A DNA stretch of 64,000 nt. Origin: Branchiostoma floridae. Its lineage: Eukaryota > Chordata > Leptocardii > Amphioxiformes > Branchiostomatidae. Of the stretch, positions 1 through 10,280 are shown piece by piece (the stretch's first letter is position 1; the number at the start of each line of letters is the position of its first letter). A model generated the notes under the pieces. It was not told the DNA's origin. It worked only from the letters and a program-made list of their open reading frames with translations, and searched no databases. Position numbers and translations under genes: made by a program. The DNA lies in the NCBI RefSeq assembly GCF_000003815.2, contig NC_049997.1, positions 4,962,280 through 5,026,279 on the forward strand. The letters are read 5' to 3'.

Positions 1-130
1 CAATCAATCCAAATCAATTGGTTCAGTCAAATCAATCAATCCACTCAATCAACTTAGTTAACAAATACACACACTGAAATTGCTTCTTGGGAAATCACTA
101 ACGCCCAATCACTCATTCAAAATCACTCCC

Positions 131-559
131 GCCCAAACAAACAAACACACACACACAGACACACACACATACAGATACACAAACAAACACAAACACACAG
201 GCACACACAGGGCATACACAAACACACAGGCACACACACACACAAACACGCACACACAGACACACACAGACACACACACAAACATATACACACACACACA
301 AACACACACACACACAAACACACACACAGACAACCACACACACAGACACACACACACAAGCACACACACACAAGCACACACACAAACACACGCACACGCA
401 CGTACACAAACAAACACACACACACACACACACACACATACAGACACACATACAGACACACGCACACACACACACACACAAACACACACACAAACACACA
501 CACACACACAAACACAGACACACACACACATACAGACACACGCACACATACACACAAAC

Positions 560-592
<33 letters not shown>

Positions 593-647
593 AACACACA
601 CACACAAACACAAATACACACACAAACACACAAACGCACAAACACAC
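131..647. repeat. CA-rich microsatellite
   Basis: About 500 bases of imperfect (CA)n broken by scattered T, G and AA interruptions. It creates long open frames in several phases on both strands that encode only Thr/His or Cys/Val. These are composition artefacts and not genes. Confidence 0.97.
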
Positions 648-978
648 TGAAGAGAAGAGGAAGACTGGGAGAGGGGGTAGACAGAGATTGTTATGTCTTG
701 TGGCTTTATCTAGAAAGCAACAACCTTTCATTCTTACAAAACTGTTCTATACAAGCATGTACTGTACGCCAAAAAAGGTCACCTTTGTTCATAAGGGAAA
801 ATCACAGAAAACAATTTTTATTCAGTTTCATACATTCGCAAGTCGTTGTCTTATCAACAAGGCAAAAGCGCATGCCCTGCTATGCCTTCCTTGACTAGCT
901 CCCTACCGTCATGGTTGACCAAAAGGTCCAGTTGGACGTTGACCTCTCCATCTGTTTATTGTGCATTACAGTGTTCTT
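648..978. other. No gene seen
   Basis: Unique-looking non-coding sequence between the CA microsatellite and the first inverted-repeat element. I see no conserved frame, splice-site pair or RNA gene in it. Confidence 0.5.
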
Positions 979-1207
979 CAAGCTAAGGACACAACCCTCT
1001 GTATGTGCAAATACATGCTGTCTACGTGCTTAAATGTGGGCAATCTTTTGGGATCCGTAAGTGGTAAGTACGGCCTCCGTATGAACTCGTAGGAAATCCG
1101 ACGGATTTGGGAGCACGCAGACACGCCGTAGAACTTTACGTGCATGCAAAACTCCCGAAGAAAACGTACGGACAAATTGCACGTACGGCGGGTTGTGCCC
1201 TTAGCTT
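979..1207. mobile_element. Non-autonomous inverted-repeat element (MITE-like), copy 1
   Basis: It begins AAGCTAAGGACACAACC and ends with the inverse of AAGCTAAGGGCACAACCC, giving imperfect terminal inverted repeats of about 28 bases around a ~170 base interior with no coding capacity. Related copies lie at 1997-2168 and 62127-62310, and isolated ends at about 13345-13385, 34795-34835 and 48105-48137. The superfamily is unknown to me. Confidence 0.7.
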
Positions 1208-1510
1208 TATTACCACGAATCATGCGCCGCAGATTTAAAAAAAAAATCAGGTAAGACAATACCAAAATGTCAGTGATTACTTACTTTTACATTATAACTT
1301 CATGCTAGAAATCATCAAAATGCCTTAACCTGTTTGATTATACCAACAAATTAAATGCCCCTGCTAGCTATAGAAGGACAAGAGCAAAAATAAGAAATTT
1401 TCCTTCGTTTTGCCGACGTACAACGCCTAACAAACAAAACCTCATAAAACCAAACCTCATAAGGAGGCAACGTGAGAAGGTCTTATCTTAGCTGAATTAT
1501 TCAGCAAAAA
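1208..1510. other. No gene seen; 3' flank of the P450 exon
   Basis: AT-rich non-coding sequence immediately downstream, on the minus strand, of the terminal P450 exon. It probably holds that gene's 3' untranslated region. I found no convincing AATAAA signal at a sensible distance. Confidence 0.4.
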
Positions 1511-1689
1511 CTAACGCGGTATCGCACAAAGCTGAAACGGATGCGGGGTCAAAGTCATTCCGAAAACGCCTTCGGTGTTTGGACGAGAAGCTCCCTCTGG
1601 CGTTTTGAATGTGAACGACTGCAGCAGGGTCGAAAAGAACAGGAAAAGCTCCATCCTGCCCAGCTGCTCACCAAGGCACCCTCGTCGGC
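1511..1689 (-). CDS. Cytochrome P450, CYP2-like: terminal exon only
   Basis: A polypyrimidine tract and splice acceptor (AG at 1691-1690) precede an exon that enters in phase 1 within a glycine codon. It continues as [19 protein letters not shown], the heme-thiolate signature GxRxCxG with the axial cysteine followed by the L-helix, and ends PFQLCAIPR and TAG at 1511-1513. CYP2-clan genes commonly have their last intron at this glycine, which supports a real exon. The product would be a microsomal monooxygenase. No upstream P450 exon is recognisable from 1690 to about 3000, where LINE and MITE sequence begins and then the LRR array. The gene is therefore either truncated or has a very long intron. 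It points left, opposite to the P450 at 58,905. Confidence 0.85.
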
Positions 1690-1996
1690 CTGCAAGCAAC
1701 AAATACCCAGTTGTGAGGTCAGTCACTTTTGGAATAGCTGACAATGAACAGCTAATTTACATTGTCGTAACAATAGACCAACAAGTAATAGTGTTGTCTT
1801 TATGAAGCAAAACAACTTGGTTCGATTTGTTCCTTTAAAAGTCAATTTTTCCTGCAATTTTTGGCTTCTGGGATTTTAACAGAAAATGTGCTTTTTTGTT
1901 CGTAAATATGGGAAAATTGGAGAGAGTCGTGTTGCCTTCTATATTGTGGTTAAGTAAGCACTTTGGGACAAATTATTTTTCGTCTGTATACCTGTA
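1690..1996. other. Probable P450 intron; nothing else seen
   Basis: Directly upstream, on the minus strand, of the acceptor of the P450 terminal exon. It is AT-rich with no conserved frame. The penultimate P450 exon (PERF region) is not found here. Confidence 0.45.
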
Positions 1997-2168
1997 AAGC
2001 TAAGGGCACAACCCGCCGTACGTGCAAATACGTGCTGTCTACGTGCAAAAACGTGGGCAATCTTTTGGGATCTGTAAGTGGTAAGAACTCCGACGGATTT
2101 TGGAGCAGCAGACACGCCGTAGAACTTAACGTGCAGGCAAAACTTTGTGTGCAATCGGGCTGCGGATT
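1997..2168. mobile_element. MITE-like element, copy 2 (right end missing)
   Basis: Starts AAGCTAAGGGCACAACCC and stays similar to the element at 979-1207 and the copy at 62127-62310 through a shared GGGATC...GTAAGTGG core and an ACACGCCGTAGAACTT block. The right inverted repeat is not recognisable. Confidence 0.6.
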
Positions 2169-2389
2169 CGCCCCCCGTACGTACGTGCCAGTACGGGCGA
2201 CTCGCCTGTCCTGTACAGCCTGAACGTTTCAGAAATACGTGGCGGACGTGGCGGTTGTGACTCTGCTGCCTACGAAGAAATGTCAGAGTTCCCCCTTCCC
2301 GTCAGGGTCATGCCTCCTCGTAATTTAGAGTTCGCAGACTCGTCGTCCAATCGATTTTCGCCTAATGTGAGGGGGGGATTAGGAGGCTT

Positions 2390-2910
2390 CCAACTACAGA
2401 GTAGATCGCTGGAAAGCTTCCGAGACTCTTAAACCATGACACACACATGAAGCTCTCCAGACATCTTGTCAGTCCCTTCCTCATGACACTCACCTACCCA
2501 GAAGGGATTGAGTGGAACTGAACAGAGCCAGGTGCGGAGTAGGTAGGACTAGAGACCTACTGAAATGGGGACGGGTGAACTCAGCTGAGTGTCGTTGTGG
2601 CCACCCTATCCAAACTATGGGACACATTACAAAGGACGGTGTATTAGGCCCCAACATCTCCAACCAGGACCTACTAGAAGCTAACGAGAAGGCCGTGGCC
2701 TGGCTGCAGTACTGGCACGGAACGATATGATGATGATCTGGGCCCGGCAGCTGCTTGGTCGTGACTGGTCTGAGGCGGTTAGGTGGCCGGTGCAGTTCCT
2801 TGCTATCTCGCCTGACGGCGCGGCACCTCCATTTACCCGCGATGATATGGAAACAACTTAGGAAGCACAGACAGGCAGACGCATAAAAAATACACATGTA
2901 CACGGATTTG
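2390..2910 (+). mobile_element. LINE 3' fragment (non-LTR reverse transcriptase C-terminus)
   Basis: At 2512-2730 the plus strand reads LNRARCGVGRTRDLLKWG, then a CxCG and TMxHI motif typical of the C-terminal zinc-knuckle region of LINE ORF2 proteins (Jockey/RTE-like). The last expected cysteine codon reads GGT (Gly). The related fragment at 12690-13165 retains TGT there but has its own frameshift. The 5' end is missing, so it is a dead 5'-truncated insertion. Confidence 0.75.
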
Positions 2911-3199
2911 GTAGTTGATTACATCGCAAATTTACACACATATCTGTGGGAATATTGAAGAAAAAAAAGTTGAAATGATAATTTTGGAAGCCATTATACG
3001 AAAATTGATCAAAATATTCACAAAACAGACAGATATTCTAATGCATAATCTAAAATCATTGGTTGGAACAACAGAAGAGGTACGGCCTTCACAAAGTGTT
3101 GTTTTCCTTTTGAGTGCAAATGTTGTTTTGGCTTTTCACGGTACATCAATCAGTCAACGACCTTGTTCACTCCGAATGGCCTCGATAGTTTTTAAAAGC
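2911..3199 (+). repeat. Diverged array fragment in opposite orientation
   Basis: Matches the far-upstream flank of the plus-strand receptor copies (compare 48,600-48,850), including the stretch around GGTTGGAACAACA and the CTCCGAATGGCCTCGATAG variant otherwise seen near 48,825. It stops abruptly at about 3199 and is joined to the downstream flank of minus-strand copy A, so this is an orientation-switching rearrangement junction. Confidence 0.65.
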
Positions 3200-4557
3200 A
3201 AGGACGCGTGACGGGCCGTTCTCTGTATATGTAATGTGTCCCCTAGCCCTAGTCGGGATTCATTGTGTGTACTGTGAATCAAAGATAAGTCTTACCATTA
3301 ATATAGATTTACATTTTTAATAAACAAAACTACACATTCAGCATACAAGGTGAGACCTATTCTCTCAACTAGTTCCTTTTACTTCTATACAAAATGTACG
3401 TTCGAAATACAAGTGTATAATTGTATAACAACATGCCTTTTAATAAGTGACAGTTTTTTTATGTTTCTTTCAAAAAGAATTCAAAGCAATCCTCACATGG
3501 TAGCACGGTGGTACATAAGACCAGTACTAGAGACACACATCCTGCAAAATGACTCATATAGCAAATGGTATGAAGAATTGAGTGGATTTTGTCAAATGTT
3601 GTTGAAGTAGATAAATTCCGACAACATCACATCTCTACTCAGAGCTTGTGAAGAACATAATTGCTTCAATTTTTGTGTTGTAAATTACAGTTAAACTAGT
3701 TCAAGAAGATAATTGCTTAGTTTACCTCCGCTGTAATACGTCTTCCAAGATTCCATGAAAAAGCAGTATACAATAATTTCTCTGCTTGTGTCTGAGCTGA
3801 AACATATCATAGTGCTGTACATACAGTATATTTTATGAAGTATCCTTTGTTTTGTGAAAACAAGTACATCAGTGTTGATAATAAAAGTAGAATGCAACAA
3901 AAGGGACTCAATACATGACATTTCATAATAAAGAAAATCTCGTGAAACAACTGACTCCTATTTGGCCATATAAGCAATTTACGTCTCATACTTTCCAAGC
4001 CACAAATTCTCTTCATGATAAGTACTACATGTCGTACACAACTGAATGTATTCAATAAAATACAAATCATATGTATGGCTACTGATGAGCAATAATACAT
4101 GCTTGGTATAAACACACACAACGCAACAGTGTTGCGGGAGGATCTAAGGTAAGGTACACAGTCACACAGTGTGCCTGTCCATTTCAGATCACATATGTAC
4201 ATATTCATACACTCTGGGAGAAATACTAAAGAACAAGTTTACTTAATTCAAAATCTTCAAAAATACAGCATTCTTCGGGTAAAAATTGCTACGGTATAGA
4301 TAAAGTCACATCAAGAATAACGGAAATACCCTGTTAGTTTTCAAACTATACATTATGAGAAATAACAATTATAGAACATCAAATAATAAGCATAAGTAGT
4401 AATTTGTTTAGGAGAATGTGTTCAGGGAGACGTCCATATATTTTGCTAGAAAATCAGTTACGACAAGAACTTTTGACGGGCAGTGGCAATCAGGTTTCAC
4501 ATTTAAGTTACAAGCTTAAAATATTGTTTTACTCGACATTGTTGTTGCTTTTATCTA
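3200..4557 (-). other. Downstream flank of receptor copy A (array repeat, no gene)
   Basis: Near-identical to the flanks downstream of B (14,290-15,630), C (32,500-33,870), D (45,820-47,190) and E (56,312-57,630). Short open frames occur but differ between copies. I see no coding signal. Confidence 0.7.
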
Positions 4558-4563
4558 TTTATT
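4558..4563 (-). terminator. Polyadenylation signal, receptor copy A
   Basis: AATAAA on the minus strand about 270 bases after the stop codon. The equivalent signal occurs at the same place in all five copies. Confidence 0.6.
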
Positions 4564-4832
4564 AGTGTAAGCTTCCATCAGTGACAAACACTGCTTTTCA
4601 TGGGGGCCCTGGATACATATAAAAATACCACATACATACATACAATATTTACATAATACACCAAAAAACAACATGTCAATTATATTCATTTTTACACACA
4701 CGCAACTATTCCAAAGGAATTTTTCAAATGCAATCTCCCAAATTTCAAATGAGCATCTCACTTTGGTCATAGTGGGTAGCTTTTCGAAACAAATCTAAAC
4801 ATTTTTTTTTTACTTGCAAAGCTGAAAGAATG

Positions 4833-7663
4833 TTATGTATCCTTCAAAATGCTATTCCATGTCATTTCTTCGTAAATGTTAGAATTGTCTTGGGTTTGTT
4901 TTTCAGACGGGGCAACAACGCCTTTGCGTTTGGGAGGAAGGGGAGGTGGCTCGTCTAGAGGGGATTTGCTTCCTTGAAGGGTTTCAGGGACCTTATTTTC
5001 AGTAATGGCATATGACTGGTCCTGTACTGTGCGGTCATGACCACTAGCCATTACAGTAGTAGTATTTGTGTTGGACTCAGTAATGGCCTGAGAATGGTCC
5101 TGTACTGTGCGGTCATGTAGACCACTGGAAGAATAGCTGGCAACATAATGTTTGACATTGTTGTAATAGCTAAAAGTGGATCTGAATAAAGTCAAAGTCA
5201 AGTCAAAGTCATGACCACTAACCATTACAGTAGTAGTATTGGTTGTGTTGGACTCAGTAATGGCATGAGACTGGTCCTGTACTGTGTGGTCATGACCACT
5301 AACCATTACAGTAGCAGTAGTGTTTGTGTTCGACTCAGTAAAGCTCTGAGACTGAATCTGCCCTGTCTGATCATGACCACTAAGCATTGTAGTACTTCCA
5401 ATGTTTTCGCTGTGTTCAGTTACAATTTGAAACTGATTCTGCCCTCTTTCATCATCAATATTTTTCATTGGAACAGCTAGGGGGTTTATGTCGGAACTAT
5501 TGATGGTTTCAGACTGGTCGTGCACTGTCTGACCATTGCCATTGTTGACTGCCGCAGCTGTGGTATTTGTGTTAAATGTAGTGTTGGCCAGACACTGGCC
5601 CTGCAATGGCTGATAATGTTGGCTATCCATATCTTTATACAGCCCAGCATGGCCGCTAGTCTTTACAGTTGTTGAGTACATTACTCGGCCAGACTGAGAC
5701 TGATCCTGCCCTGACTGGACATGGCCTCTAGCTATTGCAGCATATGAACAACTTGTGTTAGATTCAATAGCGGCCTGACACTGATCCTGCAATGCCTGAT
5801 AATTTTGTTCATCCATATCTGCATATAGATGAGTAGCACAACAAGTCTTAACACCAGATGTGGTGTGCGTATATGTTTTTCGGGTTGCTTGATAATCATC
5901 ACTTGTTATTTCAGGACATGGAGTTTTTGGAGGATTTGATTGTGTACCATTATACATAGGATTTGGCTGTAAGGCTACAGGTAGTTCATTTGGAGACAAC
6001 CCTTGCCATGTCTGACCATGGCTACTCGTTACTACAGTAGATGTGGTGTTTGAGGTGCTCAAACCAATTCCAGGACTTGGACCTGGTGTGTTACCAATGC
6101 CGCGGTTTTGATATCGAATGGAATCCTGATACTGACCCTGGCCGGCCTGACCGCTTGCAATCATTGAAACTGTTACACTAGCAGTAGTGTTTGTAACATT
6201 TGGAAACTGAGTACTTGTCGCCTGGAGCCGGCCCTGCACGGTTTCATTCTGAATACCGGTTTTTGCAGCAGCTGGGCACAAAGCCCTCCTCGTCCTTCGT
6301 ATTGTGATAATGATTGCAACTATGATGGCGGTACCAGCTATTGAACCACAGTTAGATCCAATAACAACAAATAGTGGGGGGCTCGGGGGAGATTCAATGG
6401 AATTGTTACTTTCAGTCGTTGTTTCAGTTGGTAACCCTTCCCATTTCTTATCATCTGCTGGATGTGGCTGGGAGCCAGCATTGTGTTTGAAGTACCAATG
6501 ATAACAGAAGGTTGCATCGTTGGAACGGCTATTAGCACTGTCAAATTGGTTACCAACAAACCTGTCGAGCNNNNNNNNNNNNNNNNNNNNNNNNNNNNNN
6601 NNNNNNNNNNNNNNNNNNNNNNNNNNNNNNNNNNNNNNNNNNNNNNNNNNNNNNNNNNNNNNNNNNNNNNNNNNNNNNNNNNNNNNNNNNNNATCAGGTC
6701 TTCTGGTTTGATATTTTTCAGCTTTTTTTTCACTAAGTTAGCAGGTCGGGCACATACTATCTGACTTTCAAATGAATGAGTCCCGGTCATTTTAAGCCTG
6801 AACGGAACCATGTTACAGTCACACTGCCAAGGGTTGTAGTACATTTCTACAGTAGAAGTTACTGATAAGATTTTATAAATTGATGGGGGAAGGGCGGATA
6901 TCTGGTTGTTACTCAGCGCCAAAGACTGGAGTTTGGGTAGATTTGAAAAAGTACCAGCCTGAATATTAGGTATCTTGTTAACGTTCAGAAACAGAGTTTG
7001 AAGCCTGGGTAAGTCTGAAAATGTGTCAGATTGAATTCCCTTTATCTGGTTGGACTGCAGATGCAACGATTGGAGGTTGGGGAGATTTAAGAAAGCACAA
7101 GCCTGAATTTTGAATATCTGGTTGTGAGCCAGGCTCAAATATCGGAGCAATGGTAGGTATGAGAATGTGCCACATTGAACGATAGTTATGTTATTGTAGT
7201 CAATCTCCAATCCTTCGAGTTCGGTTAATCTTGAAAATGTCCCAGGATGGATGTTTGCTATCTGGTTTTTGCTCAGACACAAAACTAAGAGATTTGGTAG
7301 ATTTAGAAATGTCTCTTTGTGAAGATAGGTAATCTTGTTCATAATAAAGCTCAACCATCGAAGCTGGAATAGAGGGGGGAAACGATTTACGGTCGCTATA
7401 CGATTTTCACCAAAGTTTAGACGCCCCAAGTTCTTATATCTCGCCAGCACATTCATCTCTGGCTTACTTAAAGTTGTTATTGTATTATATCTCAGGTCCA
7501 TGGATTTAATAAATTTTGGTAGGTTCTGGGGGATACTGGTGAGTTTCAAACTGCGACAGTCATAGGAGAAGCCCGGTCTGCATTCAGCCCCTGCATCTGG
7601 CATGTCGAGCTCAATCATGAAGATAAGAAGGAAAATAACCATTTCCTGTAACTTTCTGCCCAT
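4833..7663 (-). CDS. LRR transmembrane receptor copy A (gapped, apparent frameshift, stop lost)
   Basis: Start ATG at 7663-7661, eight bases after a splice acceptor. The order is: signal peptide (MGRKLQEMVIFLLIFMIELD...), N-terminal cap with C...DC, about nine LRRs, C-terminal cap NPWQCDCN, Ser/Thr stalk interrupted by 122 N, transmembrane helix, long polar tail. Of the two LRR sequence types in the array it has the A/C/D type (LCLSKN, LEIDYN). Beside the gap one T is missing relative to other copies (CCTGTCG for CCTTGTCG near 6560), which shifts frame between ectodomain and tail. This may be an assembly error. The tail has three 27-residue repeat units, one carrying a 32-residue insertion. 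The usual stop TAG reads TGG, adding WNSILKDT before TAA at 4833. It is otherwise close to intact B and may be functional. Confidence 0.85.
5118..5213 (-). repeat. 96-base in-frame insertion within a tail repeat of copy A
   Basis: Absent from the other four paralogues. The hexamer GTCATG stands immediately before (5112-5117) and at its end (5208-5213), as expected of a duplicated insertion site. It adds 32 residues rich in Ser and Tyr and contains GTCAAA-type short repeats. Confidence 0.75.
6571..6692. other. Assembly gap (122 N) in copy A stalk
   Basis: The matching interval in copy B is 119 bases. Copies C, D and E carry three more bases here (an extra codon), giving 122. The gap length is therefore as expected, and the frame change comes from the single base missing beside it. 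Confidence 0.9.
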
Positions 7664-8436
7664 GTTGTCACCTAAAAAAAACAAGTAGAAGGGTTTGATT
7701 TAATATGTGACAGCTTTTCAAAGCAATCGCATTTGGATATGCTCGGAAGATGTGTCAAGTGTCCTTACATAAGTTAACATTTCGCCAAGTGTTGTCGAAT
7801 TTTAAGTATACATTCACAAACCAGACGAATAGCATTTGTTTCTAGCTTGGCGTTGTTACAACAATGAGAGAGAAATACTTCTGTAAAAGTATAAAATGAC
7901 TCTGATATAAGCTAAACTCCATTAACGTGTGTAAACCAGGCATTTCCCTAGCGTGAGGCTTTCGACAGAAAGGAAAAAGACCATAGATGAAACCCACCAT
8001 GAAAATTGCGCACACAGATGTTACGCGCATGTATCGAAGCTCGTACGATCGAAGGGTAAGTTATCAACAAAGAATGGGCAAATAAAATGGACAAAGCAAT
8101 GAAAAAAAGTAGAATGAATTGAAACATGTACCTTTTTTTAGATACATAGCAGTAATGTCATTTTCAAAACTAATTCCCAAGGGAATATACCCAGGTGATC
8201 CTACTACGCACGCGCAAAAATATCCCACACATGCCTGTACATTTGGGGAATTCTTGACAAACGGACGCACACTATTCTATTAGGCTAGCCCCTGAGGCGT
8301 CGCCAAAAACATAAGAAAACTATTAAATAAAAACGCACACACTGTCACATCATGGTATCGAACCCAGTTATCATCATGCTATGTAATTGTGCGACTAAGA
8401 ATTCACCAACAAGTAAACAACAGAAGTATTAATTCT

Positions 8437-8746
8437 NNNNNNNNNNNNNNNNNNNNNNNNNNNNNNNNNNNNNNNNNNNNNNNNNNNNNNNNNNNNNNNN
8501 NNNNNNNNNNNNNNNNNNNNNNNNNNNNNNNNNNNNNNNNNNNNNNNNNNNNNNNNNNNNNNNNNNNNNNNNNNNNNNNNNNNNNNNNNNNNNNNNNNNN
8601 NNNNNNNNNNNNNNNNNNNNNNNNNNNNNNNNNNNNNNNNNNNNNNNNNNNNNNNNNNNNNNNNNNNNNNNNNNNNNNNNNNNNNNNNNNNNNNNNNNNN
8701 NNNNNNNNNNNNNNNNNNNNNNNNNNNNNNNNNNNNNNNNNNNNNN
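8437..8746. other. Assembly gap (310 N)
   Basis: Run of N in the putative 5' intron of copy A, at the place where copies B, C and E enter satellite-type sequence. Confidence 0.95.
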
Positions 8747-9800
8747 ACATGTCATTTGCTACACTCGAAATTTTATATCAGGGGGTCTTAATTGTCTAGA
8801 TCTGCCTATTCAATATTAAGATTGAGCGGGTTGTTTGCTCAAGGTTGCGTTTTACTCATCTTATGTATAGAGAGGGGCAACAACTGTAGAGAAAAAAAAA
8901 CATTCGCACTCAAAATATTTGGCTGTTAGCCAGGTAGCGACTACCAGCTCAACGCATCGAGAATACTTTTAAGATCTAAACTTCGAGAATTATCCACAGA
9001 GGTTAAAGATCTGTTCATCAAAATCTGACCGTCATTGAAACAAAACATGTCATTTGCTACACTCAGTACTTTTAACATCAGAGCGTCTTAATTGTCTAGA
9101 TCTACCTTTTCAATATTAAAATTTAGCGATTCGTTTGCCCAAGGCTCCCTTTTCCTCATCTAAAGAATAGAGAGTCCCCGGTTCCACACGTCAAGATTCT
9201 TTTTAACCGTTGTAGTGCTGTGCCCAACATATGTTGGGAAGCATATGTTGGTATTGTTTTCACTATGCTACTTTTTTGTTACTTTCCTTCCAAATAACCT
9301 AATGAAACTATACATTATTACAAAGCTGAAGGTCGCTACTCTTTAAAAGTGTAGCATAGTGAAAACAGTACCCCTACTTTCCAAAGGGTCTAAAACGCCC
9401 AGCATTGGGAAGATGTATTGTGAAAATTTTGCAGCACCACAAGGTTTATATCTTCGTCTTCGTCTTGAATACCCTCTAAAAACCCCTACTGGGGTGTCGC
9501 TGAGGGGGGAAATCGTAATGTCAAGAAATATCCACAGAGGTATGTGCATATATACCACAAATATCCACAGACGTAATAATCTGACCGTCATTGAAGCACA
9601 TGTCATATGTTACAGCCAGTACTTTTAACATAAGGGTGCCGTAATTGTTAGATAAGATATTCAATATTAAAGTTTAGCGGTTTGTTTGCTCAAGGTTGTA
9701 TTTTTCTCATCTCATGAATAGAGAGAGGCCACAATTGTAGAGAAAACATTCGCTTCCAAAATATTTGGCTGTGCCCCAAGTAGGGTTGGTGCCTAAAACT
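8747..9800. repeat. ~0.3 kb satellite units (copy A side)
   Basis: Degenerate tandem units sharing landmarks such as CAAAATATTTGGCTGT, TCTAGATCTGCC, ATATCCACAGAGGTTAAA and CATGTCATATGTTACA. The same units form larger arrays upstream of B, C, D and E. There is no coding content. Confidence 0.75.
9207..9444. mobile_element. piggyBac-like MITE
   Basis: 238 bases with inverted ends CCGTTGTAGTGCTG and, on the other strand, CCTTGTGGTGCTGC. TTAA precedes it (9203-9206) and TTTA follows, a decayed TTAA. TTAA target duplication with CC-starting ends is characteristic of piggyBac elements. It contains a perfect 16-base palindrome CCCAACATATGTTGGG at 9223-9238. There is no transposase. Confidence 0.65.
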
Positions 9801-10213
9801 CTACAAGCCATACTCGAAGATCAAAATAGAAAAAAAATGAAAGCTGTTGTTTTCATGAACATTTTCACAATGACAGTAAAACCATGGTCCAAATTCTTCT
9901 TCCAATTGATTTTTCCCTGTATTTAACCGATACGGTTGAATGAGATGAAAAATGATACTTTCCTACCATGTTGCCATATCAAATAATCATCTTATAAAGT
10001 AATTAGATAAATTTGTAAGGAATTTGGCAGCAAACGTAAGACAAATTCCTTCCCCCGAATGGGCGTATTGTACGGAACTGCCGCAGAGGCTATATAGTAG
10101 CTAAATCTTTCTTACTTGTGAAGAAAGTGAATTTTTAGATAAGCAGGTTGTATCTATGCTAGTTAGTTCTACATAGGCGAATAAGCATGAAACTTGATCT
10201 CACCTTATCTTAC

Positions 10214-10280
10214 CTTTTAATCTTTAAAAGCGGTTTTCAGTCGGCCACCATCTTTCCAACTGTGTGACTGGAACTTTTAT
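10214..10280 (-). promoter_or_regulatory. Putative promoter and leader exon, copy A
   Basis: On the minus strand a TATA-like ATAAAAG (10280-10274) is followed by TCACACAG (possible initiator), GAAAGATGGTGGCC and a splice donor AAAAG|GTA at 10214/10213. The same order and spacing recur in all five copies. The leader would contain a four-codon uORF (ATG GTG GCC GAC TGA). Because the whole flank is duplicated, conservation alone is weak evidence. Confidence 0.4.

Larger units (their letters stand above)
7672..10213 (-). other. Putative 5' UTR intron of copy A
   Basis: Bounded by a TTTTTTTTAG acceptor eight bases before the ATG and by an AAAAG|GTA donor at 10213-10212. The first ~1 kb upstream of the ATG is highly conserved among copies. 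The remainder holds a gap, satellite units and a piggyBac-like element. The intron is inferred from splice consensus only. Confidence 0.5.

Noticed and set aside
80-898. Long open frames on both strands across 80-898
   Set aside because: Products of the CA microsatellite; Thr/His or Cys/Val only, no gene structure.
1690-1725. Leu-Leu-Leu-Ala-Gly lead-in to the P450 heme motif as coding sequence
   Set aside because: It is translation of a TTGTTGCTTGCAG acceptor; the exon starts at 1689.
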